Part shown: positions 8,458 to 16,054 of the stretch, in pieces
Layout: every line of letters starts with the position of its first letter
Position numbering within the stretch: position 1 is the stretch's first letter
Source of the DNA: JAUVRX01 sp049664225
GTDB lineage: Bacteria; Acidobacteriota; Thermoanaerobaculia; Multivoradales; JAHEKO01
Assembly (NCBI GenBank): GCA_049664225.1
Contig: JBATEX010000190.1
Location: 186,001-250,000, forward strand
Direction: 5' to 3'
Length of the DNA: 64,000 bases
The notes under the pieces: model-generated
Seen by the model: the letters and a program-made list of their open reading frames with translations, nothing else
What the model was told of the DNA's origin: nothing
Databases searched by the model: none
Position numbers and translations under genes: made by a program

Positions 8458-8973
8458 CTAGTACTTGATGAGGGACTCGACCGAATGGCCTTTCAGCTTC
8501 TCCCGCCCGCCCAGAAAACCCAACTCAACGACAAAGCCCAGGCCGACGACCTCGCCGCCTACCCCTTCCACCAGCTGGGCCGCGGCAGCAGCCGTGCCAC
8601 CGATCGCTATGAGGTCGTCGACGATAAGAACCCGCTCGCCCGGAGCAATTCCATCGCTGTGCATCTCGAGGCTATCTTCACCGTACTCCAGCTCGTAGCT
8701 CTGCTCCACGGTGTGTGCCGGCAACTTTCCGGGCTTCCGCATCGGCACGAATCCGGCGTTGAGGTTGTATGCCACGATGGAACCGAACATGAAGCCGCGC
8801 GACTCGATACCTACGACCTTGTCGACGTGCAGGTCCGCAAACAACCAGACGAACTGATCCACGGTCATACGCAATGCATGCGCGTTTTCCAGCAACGTAG
8901 TGATGTCGTAGTAGAGAATCCCCGGTTTTGGGAAATCCGGGACTTCTCGGATGTAGGCCTTGAGCTGATCCAT
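8458..8973 (-). CDS. apt: Adenine phosphoribosyltransferase
   Basis: Salvages adenine to AMP with PRPP in the cytoplasm. The 171-aa product has normal family length and the usual N-terminus (MDQLKAYIREVPDFPKPGILYYDIT). The base-binding GIESRGFMFGS is present at about residues 55-65. The PRPP-binding loop reads VLIVDDLIAIGGT rather than the usual VDDLLATGGT, with the loop threonine replaced by isoleucine. The ATG at 8973 has a GGAG ribosome-binding site about ten bases upstream. It sits between yqaA and tRNA-Arg, all on the minus strand, 61 bp after yqaA. Confidence 0.94.
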   Translation of the reverse strand: MDQLKAYIREVPDFPKPGILYYDITTLLENAHALRMTVDQFVWLFADLHVDKVVGIESRGFMFGSIVAYNLNAGFVPMRKPGKLPAHTVEQSYELEYGEDSLEMHSDGIAPGERVLIVDDLIAIGGTAAAAAQLVEGVGGEVVGLGFVVELGFLGGREKLKGHSVESLIKY

Positions 8974-9034
8974 GGATGCTGATCTCCGAATGCTGTCGTA
9001 AATTTCCCGTCGCTCGGAATCGAATGACGGAGCC

Positions 9035-9679
9035 TCAAGCTTGGCTGCTCTCGGGCCCGTTCCCGGCCTTCCGTGCTGATCGGCCTATGAACCAAAAACC
9101 CAGGACCAGCAATACAACGAAGGCAATAGTCAACACATTGAGGTATTCCTCGATAAAGGTCTTGGCGGTGTCTCCGAGGACGTAGATCAGGCCGGCAACC
9201 ATCATGAAACGAGCTGTTCGTGAGATGGCCGAGGCAATGAGGAAGACCTTGAAATTGATGGCGAATGCACCCCCAGAGATGGTGAAGAGTTTGTAGGGCA
9301 AAGGAGTCAGGCCCGCAATCCCAGTCGCCCATGCGTTGTACTTGTCGTAGTAGCGCTGGACGGCTTGAACTTTCTCCGCATCGAACATTCTCAGTAGCAG
9401 CGGACGCCCACCGAAGTAGCCCAGAGCGTAGCCTGCCATGCCGCCCAGCACAGAGCCGACAGCGCAGATCGCCGCAAACCAAAAAGACAGATCCGGTCTA
9501 CCCAGGCACAAAGCGATCAACAAAACATCAGGCGGCACCGGAAAGATGCTGCTTTCCAGGAACGCCAGCCCGAAAAGCGCCCATCCTCCATAGGAAGTGG
9601 CAGCGAAGGCCTCCACCCATTGCAGGAGCTGGCTCAGCAGGCCATGGAGATCATGCCAAAGGTCCCTCAGAAGGCTCAC
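9035..9679 (-). CDS. DedA/YqaA-family membrane protein
   Basis: 214-aa integral membrane protein of the SNARE-associated/VTT (DedA) superfamily, YqaA branch. Several hydrophobic segments span most of its length. Family features include the re-entrant FLESSIFPVPPDVLLIAL segment near residue 40, GGMAGYALGYFGGRP near residue 80 and TPLPYKLFTISGGAFAINF near residue 125. DedA proteins are implicated in lipid scrambling or proton-motive-force homeostasis; the YqaA branch is less characterised. Start is GTG at 9679, directly abutting the pcm TAA stop with no spacer, so it probably belongs to the surE-pcm operon. Confidence 0.85.
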   Translation of the reverse strand: MSLLRDLWHDLHGLLSQLLQWVEAFAATSYGGWALFGLAFLESSIFPVPPDVLLIALCLGRPDLSFWFAAICAVGSVLGGMAGYALGYFGGRPLLLRMFDAEKVQAVQRYYDKYNAWATGIAGLTPLPYKLFTISGGAFAINFKVFLIASAISRTARFMMVAGLIYVLGDTAKTFIEEYLNVLTIAFVVLLVLGFWFIGRSARKAGNGPESSQA

Positions 9680-10330
9680 TTATTGCTCCTTTTCCCAGCC
9701 GTGGCGACCCAGCAGAGGCACGAACATCACGGCCTCACCCTCCGATCGACGCACACCCTGGCGCAGTTTTCGATAGACAACCAGTCTCTGTTGATGGCGT
9801 CCCCCCTCGGGTATCAAGAGACGTCCCCCTGGCCGCAGTTGATCGATGAGCGGCTGAGGGGCCTTGGGAGCCCCGGCGGTCACGAGGATTCGATCAAATG
9901 GGGCCATATCGCTCCAACCAACCGTGCCGTCGAAAGTCTGGATCTTGACGTTCTCCAGGCCCAGCTGACGCATCCGGTCGATGGCATCGTGGGCCAGATC
10001 CGATATGCGCTCGAGGCTGAAAACCCGTCTCGCCAACTTGGACAGAATCGCGGTTTGATATCCCGATCCGGTACCCACTTCGAGGACCGAGTGCCCACCC
10101 TCGACCTTCAAGAGCTCGGTCATGCGGGCCACCACGTAGGGTTGCGAGATGGTCTGCTTGGCACCGATCGGCAGGGCGTGGTCGCCGTAAGCCTGCGCCC
10201 GCATGTGTTCCGGTACGAAAAGATGTCGAGGAATGGTGCGCATGGCCTCCAGCACCCGCGCATCGCTCACGCCGCGCCCTTCCACCAGCCGGACCATCCG
10301 GTCGCGCTGATAGGTGAACTCGTGATTCAA
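9680..10330 (-). CDS. pcm: Protein-L-isoaspartate O-methyltransferase
   Basis: Repairs isoaspartyl residues in aged proteins using S-adenosylmethionine. 216 aa, full length. Diagnostic segments are FVPEHMRAQAYGDHALPIG, the conserved QTISQPYVVARMTELL, SAM motif I LEVGTGSGYQTAILS and motif II VKIQTFDGTVGW. Start is TTG at 10330, read from a TTGA overlap with the surE stop, giving translational coupling. The surE-pcm pairing is a classic bacterial stress-survival arrangement. Confidence 0.95.
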   Translation of the reverse strand: MNHEFTYQRDRMVRLVEGRGVSDARVLEAMRTIPRHLFVPEHMRAQAYGDHALPIGAKQTISQPYVVARMTELLKVEGGHSVLEVGTGSGYQTAILSKLARRVFSLERISDLAHDAIDRMRQLGLENVKIQTFDGTVGWSDMAPFDRILVTAGAPKAPQPLIDQLRPGGRLLIPEGGRHQQRLVVYRKLRQGVRRSEGEAVMFVPLLGRHGWEKEQ

Positions 10331-11094
10331 GTCTCGAGATCCCCGGTCATCCCGTCGAACCGCTCTCTCAACTCACTGTAGGACTCGAGGCCGCGATAGT
10401 CGGTCAAGTCCAGGTGGAGCGGCGTCACCGAGACGAGCCCGGCCGACAGGGCCGCATGGTCGGTGCCTTCCTCCTCTTGCCACTCGGGCGTGCCAGCGAT
10501 CCAGAAGTACTTCCTGCCCCGCGGATCCTCCTTCTCGACGACAACTTGCTTGTATTTCCTCTTCCCGAGCCGAGTCAGCCTCACACCTTGCGGTGAATCG
10601 GCCGGAATGTTGACATTCAACAGCGTGTCCTTCGCCAAGGTCTCATTCAGGAGAATCTCCGTGAAGCGTCGGGCGAATCTCGCTGCCCGCTCGAACGAGA
10701 ACTCCTCTCCCACTTCTTGGCTGAAGGCGACCGAGGGAATCCCCAGCAGCGTTCCCTCGAAGGTCGCGCTCACCGTGCCGGAGTAGGTCACATCGTCACC
10801 CATGTTGCATCCGAAGTTGATGCCTGAGACCACCAGGTCGGGAGGCGAGTCCTTCATCAACCACAAAACGGCGAGATTCACGCAGTCGGTCGGCGTTCCA
10901 TCGACCGCAAACACGTGCTCCTGGAGCTGCTGCATGCGCAACGGGCGGTGGAGGGTCAACGAGTGTCCCGTGGCGCTCTGCTCCCTGTCGGGTGCCACCA
11001 CGGTGACCTCACCGATCTGTCCCAGGGCATCGGCCAGCAGCTTCAAGCCCTCGGAGTACACACCGTCATCGTTGGTGATGAGGATTCTCGCCAT
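10327..11094 (-). CDS. surE: 5'/3'-nucleotidase SurE
   Basis: Metal-dependent nucleoside monophosphate phosphatase associated with stationary-phase survival. 255 aa. The N-terminal metal site MARILITNDDGVYSEG, the TPTDCVNLA segment and VSGINFGCNMGDDVTYSGTV are all intact. It overlaps pcm by four bases and starts five bases after the MTA phosphorylase gene's partner end, so mtnP, surE, pcm and yqaA cannot all be one transcript in that order: surE lies upstream of mtnP on the minus strand only by position (surE 11094, mtnP stop 11100). In transcription order the run is mtnP, surE, pcm, yqaA, all minus and tightly packed, which is consistent with a single operon. Confidence 0.95.
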   Translation of the reverse strand: MARILITNDDGVYSEGLKLLADALGQIGEVTVVAPDREQSATGHSLTLHRPLRMQQLQEHVFAVDGTPTDCVNLAVLWLMKDSPPDLVVSGINFGCNMGDDVTYSGTVSATFEGTLLGIPSVAFSQEVGEEFSFERAARFARRFTEILLNETLAKDTLLNVNIPADSPQGVRLTRLGKRKYKQVVVEKEDPRGRKYFWIAGTPEWQEEEGTDHAALSAGLVSVTPLHLDLTDYRGLESYSELRERFDGMTGDLET

Positions 11095-11099
11095 CGCGC

Positions 11100-11972
11100 T
11101 CAGTCTCTCGACGGGAGGTACTTGCCGACAATGGGGTCCAGTTTTTCCCTGGTCGCTGCCGGGATCAATGCGGCTTCAGTGATCAATGCACTTTGCAGAG
11201 CCGACGCGCAAACACAGGTGCGCTCGCTTGGCAGTCGACGAATCACCCGCCGCACTACATCCTGGGCGGTGGCAGCATTCTGCTGAACCACTTCCATTAC
11301 CGCCTGGCCATTGACATCGTCTTCCTCCTCGTGCCAGCAGTCATAGTCCGTCACCATGGCCAGTGTGGAGTAGCAGATCTCCGCTTCACGAGCCAGCTTG
11401 GCTTCCTGCAGATTCGTCATCCCGATGATGTCCACACCCCACTGGCGGTAGATGTCCGACTCGGCACGGGTCGAGAATTGCGGGCCTTCCATGCAAAGGT
11501 AGGTCCCACCGCGATGACTCCTCGCACCAGCCTCTTTGGCACAGTCGTAGTAGATCTCGGACAGGTCGGGACACACAGGCTTGGCCATGGAGACATGAGC
11601 TACGAGACCGTCGCCGAAAAAGGTGTCGGGTCGATGTCGCGTGCGGTCGAAGAATTGATCTGGCACGACGATATCAGTCGGCCGATATTCCACCTTCATC
11701 GATCCGACTGCACTCACAGAGAGGAGTCGCTCCACGCCGAGCAGCTTGAATCCGAAAATGTTCGCCCTGAAGTTGACCTCCGACGGAAGTAGGCGATGCC
11801 CTCTTCCATGGCGGGCGAGAAAGGCAACTCGAACGCCATCCAGCTCGCCTAGAATGAAGGCATCTGAAGCCTCCCCAAAAGGCGTCGCCACCGGGCGTTC
11901 GTCCTGCACGGTCAGACCCTCCATATGGTAGAGACCGCTTCCACCTATGACTCCGATGCGTACGTCGCTCAT
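11100..11972 (-). CDS. mtnP: S-methyl-5'-thioadenosine phosphorylase
   Basis: Phosphorolyses methylthioadenosine, the by-product of polyamine and other SAM-dependent synthesis, to adenine and methylthioribose-1-phosphate. Adenine could then feed the Apt encoded 2 kb away. The 290-aa product shows MSDVRIGVIGGSGLY, FLARHGRGHRLLPSEVNFRAN, TYLCMEGPQFSTRAES and GVDIIGMTNLQEAKLAREAE, the MTAP form of the PNP/MTAP family. The start is the ATG at 11972 with a GGAGG site; the frame is open a further 21 codons upstream without support. It ends five bases before surE. Confidence 0.93.
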   Translation of the reverse strand: MSDVRIGVIGGSGLYHMEGLTVQDERPVATPFGEASDAFILGELDGVRVAFLARHGRGHRLLPSEVNFRANIFGFKLLGVERLLSVSAVGSMKVEYRPTDIVVPDQFFDRTRHRPDTFFGDGLVAHVSMAKPVCPDLSEIYYDCAKEAGARSHRGGTYLCMEGPQFSTRAESDIYRQWGVDIIGMTNLQEAKLAREAEICYSTLAMVTDYDCWHEEEDDVNGQAVMEVVQQNAATAQDVVRRVIRRLPSERTCVCASALQSALITEAALIPAATREKLDPIVGKYLPSRD

Positions 11973-12083
11973 CTTGTCTTCCTCCGCTTCTCCCGATTCA
12001 GACTCGAGAACCACAGCCAACAGCGAGGAGCCCAAGGTTCCAGGGACTCCCAGGTAGCCAGCAGGTCTGGGCCGGTATCGGGA

Positions 12084-13019
12084 TCAGGCTGCTATCGCCT
12101 CCAGGACTCTGAAAGCTGTATGCAAGGCTCGCCGGCCCTGCCGGCCGTCCACCAGTATCGCGTCCTCACCTCGACACCGAGCCAGGAAAGCCCCGAGTTC
12201 CCGTTTCAGGGGCTCATCTCTTTCCACCACCAACGGGTCTGGAATTATATTGCGCCCCTCGTCTCCCACTTCCAGCCGAAAACCCTGAACCTGCTGCTCT
12301 TGATAGTCCACCGAATAGTAACCCTGGTCCGGCAGGAAGACGCGCAACTTCCTCACCTTCTGCGAGGACACGCGCGAGGCCGTGAGGTTTGCAACGCACC
12401 CGGACTCCAAGGCTACTCTGGCGTTGGCTATGTCGATTCTCGAAGAGAGCACGCTGATACCGGTGGCCCGGACTTCCGAGACGGGGCTGTCATCCAAGGC
12501 ATGCAGTATCTGGAGGTCATGGATCATCAGGTCGAGCACGACATCGATATCCAGGCTCCGGGGCGTGAAAACCGCCAGTCGATGAATCTCGACGAAGCCG
12601 GCTTGCCCTTCAATCTGCATCAGTCGTTGGACGGCAGGATTGAAGAACTCGACGTGGCCGACAGCCAGAACCCGGTCCCCAGCCGCGGCCACCAGGCGGT
12701 CGGCTTCTTCCAGGTTCGATGCCAGCGGCTTCTCGACCAGGACGTGGATTCCCTGCTCGAGCAGATCACATCCGACCTGACAATGATCGACGGTCGGCAC
12801 CGCGACTACGGCAGCCTCCAAGCCACCGGCAAGTTCGGCCAGGCTGTCAAAGACCCTGGCACCGAACTCCTTCGCGACACGTTCAGCCGCGCTGCGATCC
12901 GTATCGAAGACGCCCACCAACTCGGCGCCCGGATCCTCGGCCAGGATGCGCACGTGGTGCCGACCCAGAGCACCGGTGCCGATGACTCCGACTCGGACGG
13001 GACCCGCTGAGCGACTCAG
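12084..13019 (-). CDS. Gfo/Idh/MocA-family oxidoreductase adjacent to lpxA; probable CTG start
   Basis: NAD(P)-dependent sugar (nucleotide) oxidoreductase, 311 aa. Residues 9-22 are the Rossmann VGVIGTGALGRHHV, about residue 95 is the catalytic HVLVEKPLA, and DVVLDLMIHDLQIL carries the usual Asp/His. No ATG, GTG or TTG lies between the end of lpxA and the Rossmann motif, and the next GTG would delete the glycine loop. The best start is CTG at 13019, forming a CTGA overlap with the lpxA stop behind a GGAGGAAG ribosome-binding site. In Acidithiobacillus and Leptospira, an lpxA-linked enzyme of this family (GnnA) oxidises UDP-GlcNAc for 3-amino lipid A. A similar role is plausible here, but its partner aminotransferase GnnB is not in the window. 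Confidence 0.82.
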   Translation of the reverse strand: MSRSAGPVRVGVIGTGALGRHHVRILAEDPGAELVGVFDTDRSAAERVAKEFGARVFDSLAELAGGLEAAVVAVPTVDHCQVGCDLLEQGIHVLVEKPLASNLEEADRLVAAAGDRVLAVGHVEFFNPAVQRLMQIEGQAGFVEIHRLAVFTPRSLDIDVVLDLMIHDLQILHALDDSPVSEVRATGISVLSSRIDIANARVALESGCVANLTASRVSSQKVRKLRVFLPDQGYYSVDYQEQQVQGFRLEVGDEGRNIIPDPLVVERDEPLKRELGAFLARCRGEDAILVDGRQGRRALHTAFRVLEAIAA

Positions 13020-13834
13020 GAGCTTCCTCCTCGTCCGCCCTGCCGGCCGGGTATCGCCGTAATCACTCCCCGGTCCGAGCCTTCGATGAAATCGATCAGG
13101 AAGTCGATATCTGCGTCCCCGCCGTATTCCTCGCGGAGCTTCTCCACCGCGTGGGTGGTATTGAGGCTTGAGCGCAACAGGACCCGCATGGCGGCTTGGA
13201 GTCGGTTGATCGTCGGTTTGTCGAATCCCTTCCGCTGCAGCCCTATCGTGTTGACACCGTAGCAAAGGGGTTTCTGCCCGACCGTCTTGACCCAGGGCAG
13301 AGCATCCCTCGTAATGACCGAATACCCACCGATGTAAGCATGTCTGCCCACACGGCAGAACTGGTGAACGGCACTAAAAGCCCCGACTGTCACATCGTCC
13401 TGAATCTCGACATGGCCAGCCAGGGTTCCGGCGTTGCTGAAGATCGTCCGGTGTCCAACGTGACAGTCATGGGCCACGTGTGAGTAGGCCATGAACAGGT
13501 TGTCATCGCCGATCGTGGTCAGCGCGCCGCCCTGCTCTGTGCCGCGATGGATCGTCACGAACTCTCGGAAGACGTTGCGATCTCCGACTTCGAGCCAGGT
13601 CTCGCTGCCTCCGTACTTGAGATCCTGGGGTTCGAATCCCACGCAAGCGTGAGGAAAAACGCGGTTGCCCTCGCCGATCCTGGTATAGCCACCGATCTGC
13701 GCCCCGGCACCTATCTCAGTATCCTCTCCCACCGATACCTGCGGCCCGATGACCGCATAGGCACCCACCCTCACGGAGGCCGCGAGATCGGCCTCTGGAT
13801 CGATGATGGCGGTCGAGTGAATCAGGGTCCCCAT
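13016..13834 (-). CDS. lpxA: UDP-N-acetylglucosamine acyltransferase
   Basis: First committed step of lipid A synthesis: acyl transfer from acyl-ACP to the 3 position of UDP-GlcNAc (or its 3-amino analogue). 272 aa with a left-handed beta-helix of hexapeptide repeats from the N-terminus (IHSTAIIDPEADLAASVRVG) and the family's catalytic-His region around YSHVAHDCHVGH, plus the C-terminal helical KGFDKPTINRLQAAMRVL. The ATG at 13834 has GGAG four bases upstream. It lies 146 bp after fabZ and overlaps the oxidoreductase gene by four bases. Confidence 0.95.
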   Translation of the reverse strand: MGTLIHSTAIIDPEADLAASVRVGAYAVIGPQVSVGEDTEIGAGAQIGGYTRIGEGNRVFPHACVGFEPQDLKYGGSETWLEVGDRNVFREFVTIHRGTEQGGALTTIGDDNLFMAYSHVAHDCHVGHRTIFSNAGTLAGHVEIQDDVTVGAFSAVHQFCRVGRHAYIGGYSVITRDALPWVKTVGQKPLCYGVNTIGLQRKGFDKPTINRLQAAMRVLLRSSLNTTHAVEKLREEYGGDADIDFLIDFIEGSDRGVITAIPGRQGGRGGSS

Positions 13835-13980
13835 TTGTCTCCGGTGCTCCTGAGCCGTCCGGCGATCCAGGCTTTGATGCCTCGACGCGGGACGCTCTGT
13901 TGTTGCATCACGATGCTTGCGGATGCGGAAAGAAGTCTGCCCTCCGGCGCTTCCTTGGATACGGAATCGTTCCTCGACGC

Positions 13981-14430
13981 TCAGCGGTCTACCAAAGCCG
14001 AGCTGCAGACAGCCTCGGCAGCAACTTGGCCATCGACGAGTGCTCGCCCACTGAGTTTGCAGTGGCGTGGTCGCATGCGTAGCATCTCGATCTCGTAGCG
14101 GATTTGATCACCGGGTACGACAGGTCGTCGAAACCGTGCGCGGTCGATGGACATGAAGAAAAGGAGCTTGTCGGCCCGGCGCGGGTCATCGTGCAAGACG
14201 AGAATACCGGCGGCCTGTGCCATCCCCTCCACCAGCAAGACGCCTGGCATCACTGGATTGCCAGGAAAGTGACCATTGAAGAACTCCTCGTTGGCCGTTA
14301 CGTTCTTGATCGCGATGATCTTCTTCTTGGGCTCGATCTCCAGCACGCGATCCACCAGGAGCATCGGATAGCGATGCGGCAGGATCGAAGTGATCCAGCT
14401 GAAGTCTAGTATCTCATCGGTGCCGTTCAA
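13981..14430 (-). CDS. fabZ: 3-hydroxyacyl-[ACP] dehydratase FabZ
   Basis: Dehydrates 3-hydroxyacyl-ACP in fatty-acid elongation and so competes with LpxA/LpxD for the hydroxyacyl-ACP pool. 149 aa hot-dog fold with LPHRYPMLLVDRVLE and the active-site segment HFPGNPVMPGVLLVEGMA (catalytic His, and Glu in helix). Start is TTG at 14430 in a TTGA overlap with the lpxD stop. The lpxD-fabZ-lpxA order is the conserved proteobacterial and acidobacterial arrangement. Confidence 0.96.
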   Translation of the reverse strand: MNGTDEILDFSWITSILPHRYPMLLVDRVLEIEPKKKIIAIKNVTANEEFFNGHFPGNPVMPGVLLVEGMAQAAGILVLHDDPRRADKLLFFMSIDRARFRRPVVPGDQIRYEIEMLRMRPRHCKLSGRALVDGQVAAEAVCSSALVDR

Positions 14431-15458
14431 GGCTCTCTCCCCTTATTTCCGGATTCCGCGGTGCGCTCCAGGATGGCGATGCGTCGACCCCAGTCTACGA
14501 GACGGGCGACCATGGCCTGTTGGCGAAGCCAGCTCGAAGCGTCGGTCGCCGGGATTCCGGCGACCTTTTTCCCAGCCTCGACCGACTTGAAGACCGCTGA
14601 TTTGGCGGCTACCTGCACACCGTCTCCCAGCTTCAGGTGGCCGCTGAGGCCACTCTGACCGGCAACGACCACCCCGTCCCCCAGCCGAGTGCTGCCCGAG
14701 ATACCGGACTGCGAGACGAGCAGGCACCCTCGACCCATTCCCACGTTGTGACCAATCTGAACGAGGTTATCCACTTTGCTACCGGCACCGATCCGAGTCT
14801 CGTCCAGAAGCGCTCGATCGACCGTGGTGTTCGCACCGATCTCCACGTCGTCTTCCACCACGACGCAGCCAACGTGGTTCAGCTTGACATGAGTCCCTTC
14901 GTGCTGAGCATATCCGAAGCCATCGCTGCCCAGGACCACCCCGGAATGAAGCCGACAGCGATCGCCGATCTTGACGCCGTCGTAGATCACGACCCCCGGG
15001 AACAACACTGTCGCCGGACCGATCTCACAGTCTCTGCCCACCACGACGTGAGGGTGGATCACCACATCGGCGCCGAGTCTGCAGCGTTCTCCGATAACCG
15101 AGTAGGGGCCTATGCTCGCACTCGGATCTATGACAGCGCCCTCGCCGACAGACGCGGTTGAATGGACCCCCACGACCTGGGGCGACTGCGGATAGAAGAT
15201 ATCCAGCAGCTCGGCCAGTGTGAAGTAGGGATCCGCCACGACCAACAGATCGTGGTCCAGATCTACTGACGAAGGAGACACCAACAAGGCTCCGGCCCGG
15301 CTGGCAATGGCGATCTTGCGGTAGCGCGGATTGGCGACGAAGGAAAGATCGCTGGGGCCGGCCGTCTCGAGGCCTCGTATTCCATCGATCCGGCGATCCG
15401 GAGCACCCTGCACCTCGCCGCCGATCTTCTCAGCCAGCTCGGCCAATCGATAGCTCAA
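14427..15458 (-). CDS. lpxD: UDP-3-O-acylglucosamine N-acyltransferase
   Basis: Third step of lipid A synthesis, adding the amide-linked acyl chain. 343 aa. An N-terminal uridine-binding domain (residues 1 to about 100, with SDLSFVANPRYRK) is followed by a long hexapeptide beta-helix (ASIGPYSVIGERCRLGADVV, IHPHVVVGRDCEIG). The catalytic His lies in VDNLVQIGHNVGMGRGC, and KVAGIPATDASSWLRQQ forms the C-terminal helix. Start is TTG at 15458, three bases after the skp stop, with a weak purine-rich site GGGAGAG further upstream. Confidence 0.95.
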   Translation of the reverse strand: MSYRLAELAEKIGGEVQGAPDRRIDGIRGLETAGPSDLSFVANPRYRKIAIASRAGALLVSPSSVDLDHDLLVVADPYFTLAELLDIFYPQSPQVVGVHSTASVGEGAVIDPSASIGPYSVIGERCRLGADVVIHPHVVVGRDCEIGPATVLFPGVVIYDGVKIGDRCRLHSGVVLGSDGFGYAQHEGTHVKLNHVGCVVVEDDVEIGANTTVDRALLDETRIGAGSKVDNLVQIGHNVGMGRGCLLVSQSGISGSTRLGDGVVVAGQSGLSGHLKLGDGVQVAAKSAVFKSVEAGKKVAGIPATDASSWLRQQAMVARLVDWGRRIAILERTAESGNKGREP

Positions 15459-15461
15459 ATT

Positions 15462-16031
15462 CTAGTTCTCTCCCGCTGATGCTGCGTTGTAGCGCTCTAG
15501 GATCAGGTCGGTGATATCCGCTTCATCCTTGGCGAAGAGCAAGCCGCTACTGAACTTGTTGAAGATCACAGTGTACTGCAACTCCGCGCCGGCCCGCGTG
15601 ATGATCGGCATCATTTCACTCTCGATCTCTTCGAAGGCGCCGGCTTGCTGCTCTTGCATTTGGCGCTCGGCGTCGTCTTCGAATCGTTGGTACTCGATGA
15701 TCTTGTCCTCGAGCTCTTTCTCGACTTCGGCCAAACGCTCCTCGGAAAGCGACGCTCGCCCTGCCTCGACCCGGGTCTGGAGATCCCGAACCGCCTGCTG
15801 AATGGCATCCGCCTCGGCCTGCTTTTGCTCAGTGAGGTTGCGGAGCTTCTCCAAGACAGCTTGTCCCTTTGCAGACTCGAGCACCAGTCTTTGAACATCG
15901 ATGACCCCCACTCTGGGGGTCCCCGAGGTGTCATTGGGCTGCGCGGAAATCTGACCGGCGATCAATGCCACACACATCCCGAGCCACAGGCTCCCGAACG
16001 TGTGAACAGTCGTCTTCCTACTGATTCTCAT
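15462..16031 (-). CDS. OmpH/Skp-family periplasmic chaperone
   Basis: Holds unfolded outer-membrane proteins between Sec and BAM. 189 aa from the ATG at 16031, which has AGGAG ten bases upstream; a GTG at 16040 is an alternative. A signal peptide ends near AGQISAQ. The mature start TPRVGVIDVQRLVLES is the family hallmark, and the middle is a long heptad-repeat coiled coil (KLRNLTEQKQAEADAIQQAV onward) forming the two-helix tentacles. It directly follows bamA (23 bp) and precedes lpxD, as in many diderms. Confidence 0.9.
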   Translation of the reverse strand: MRISRKTTVHTFGSLWLGMCVALIAGQISAQPNDTSGTPRVGVIDVQRLVLESAKGQAVLEKLRNLTEQKQAEADAIQQAVRDLQTRVEAGRASLSEERLAEVEKELEDKIIEYQRFEDDAERQMQEQQAGAFEEIESEMMPIITRAGAELQYTVIFNKFSSGLLFAKDEADITDLILERYNAASAGEN

Positions 16032-16054
16032 GAGGCTCACACTCCTGGCTGACT

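Noticed and set aside
13835..13980. Small gene between fabZ and lpxA
   Set aside because: The 146-bp gap has no frame with a ribosome-binding site or protein-like composition.
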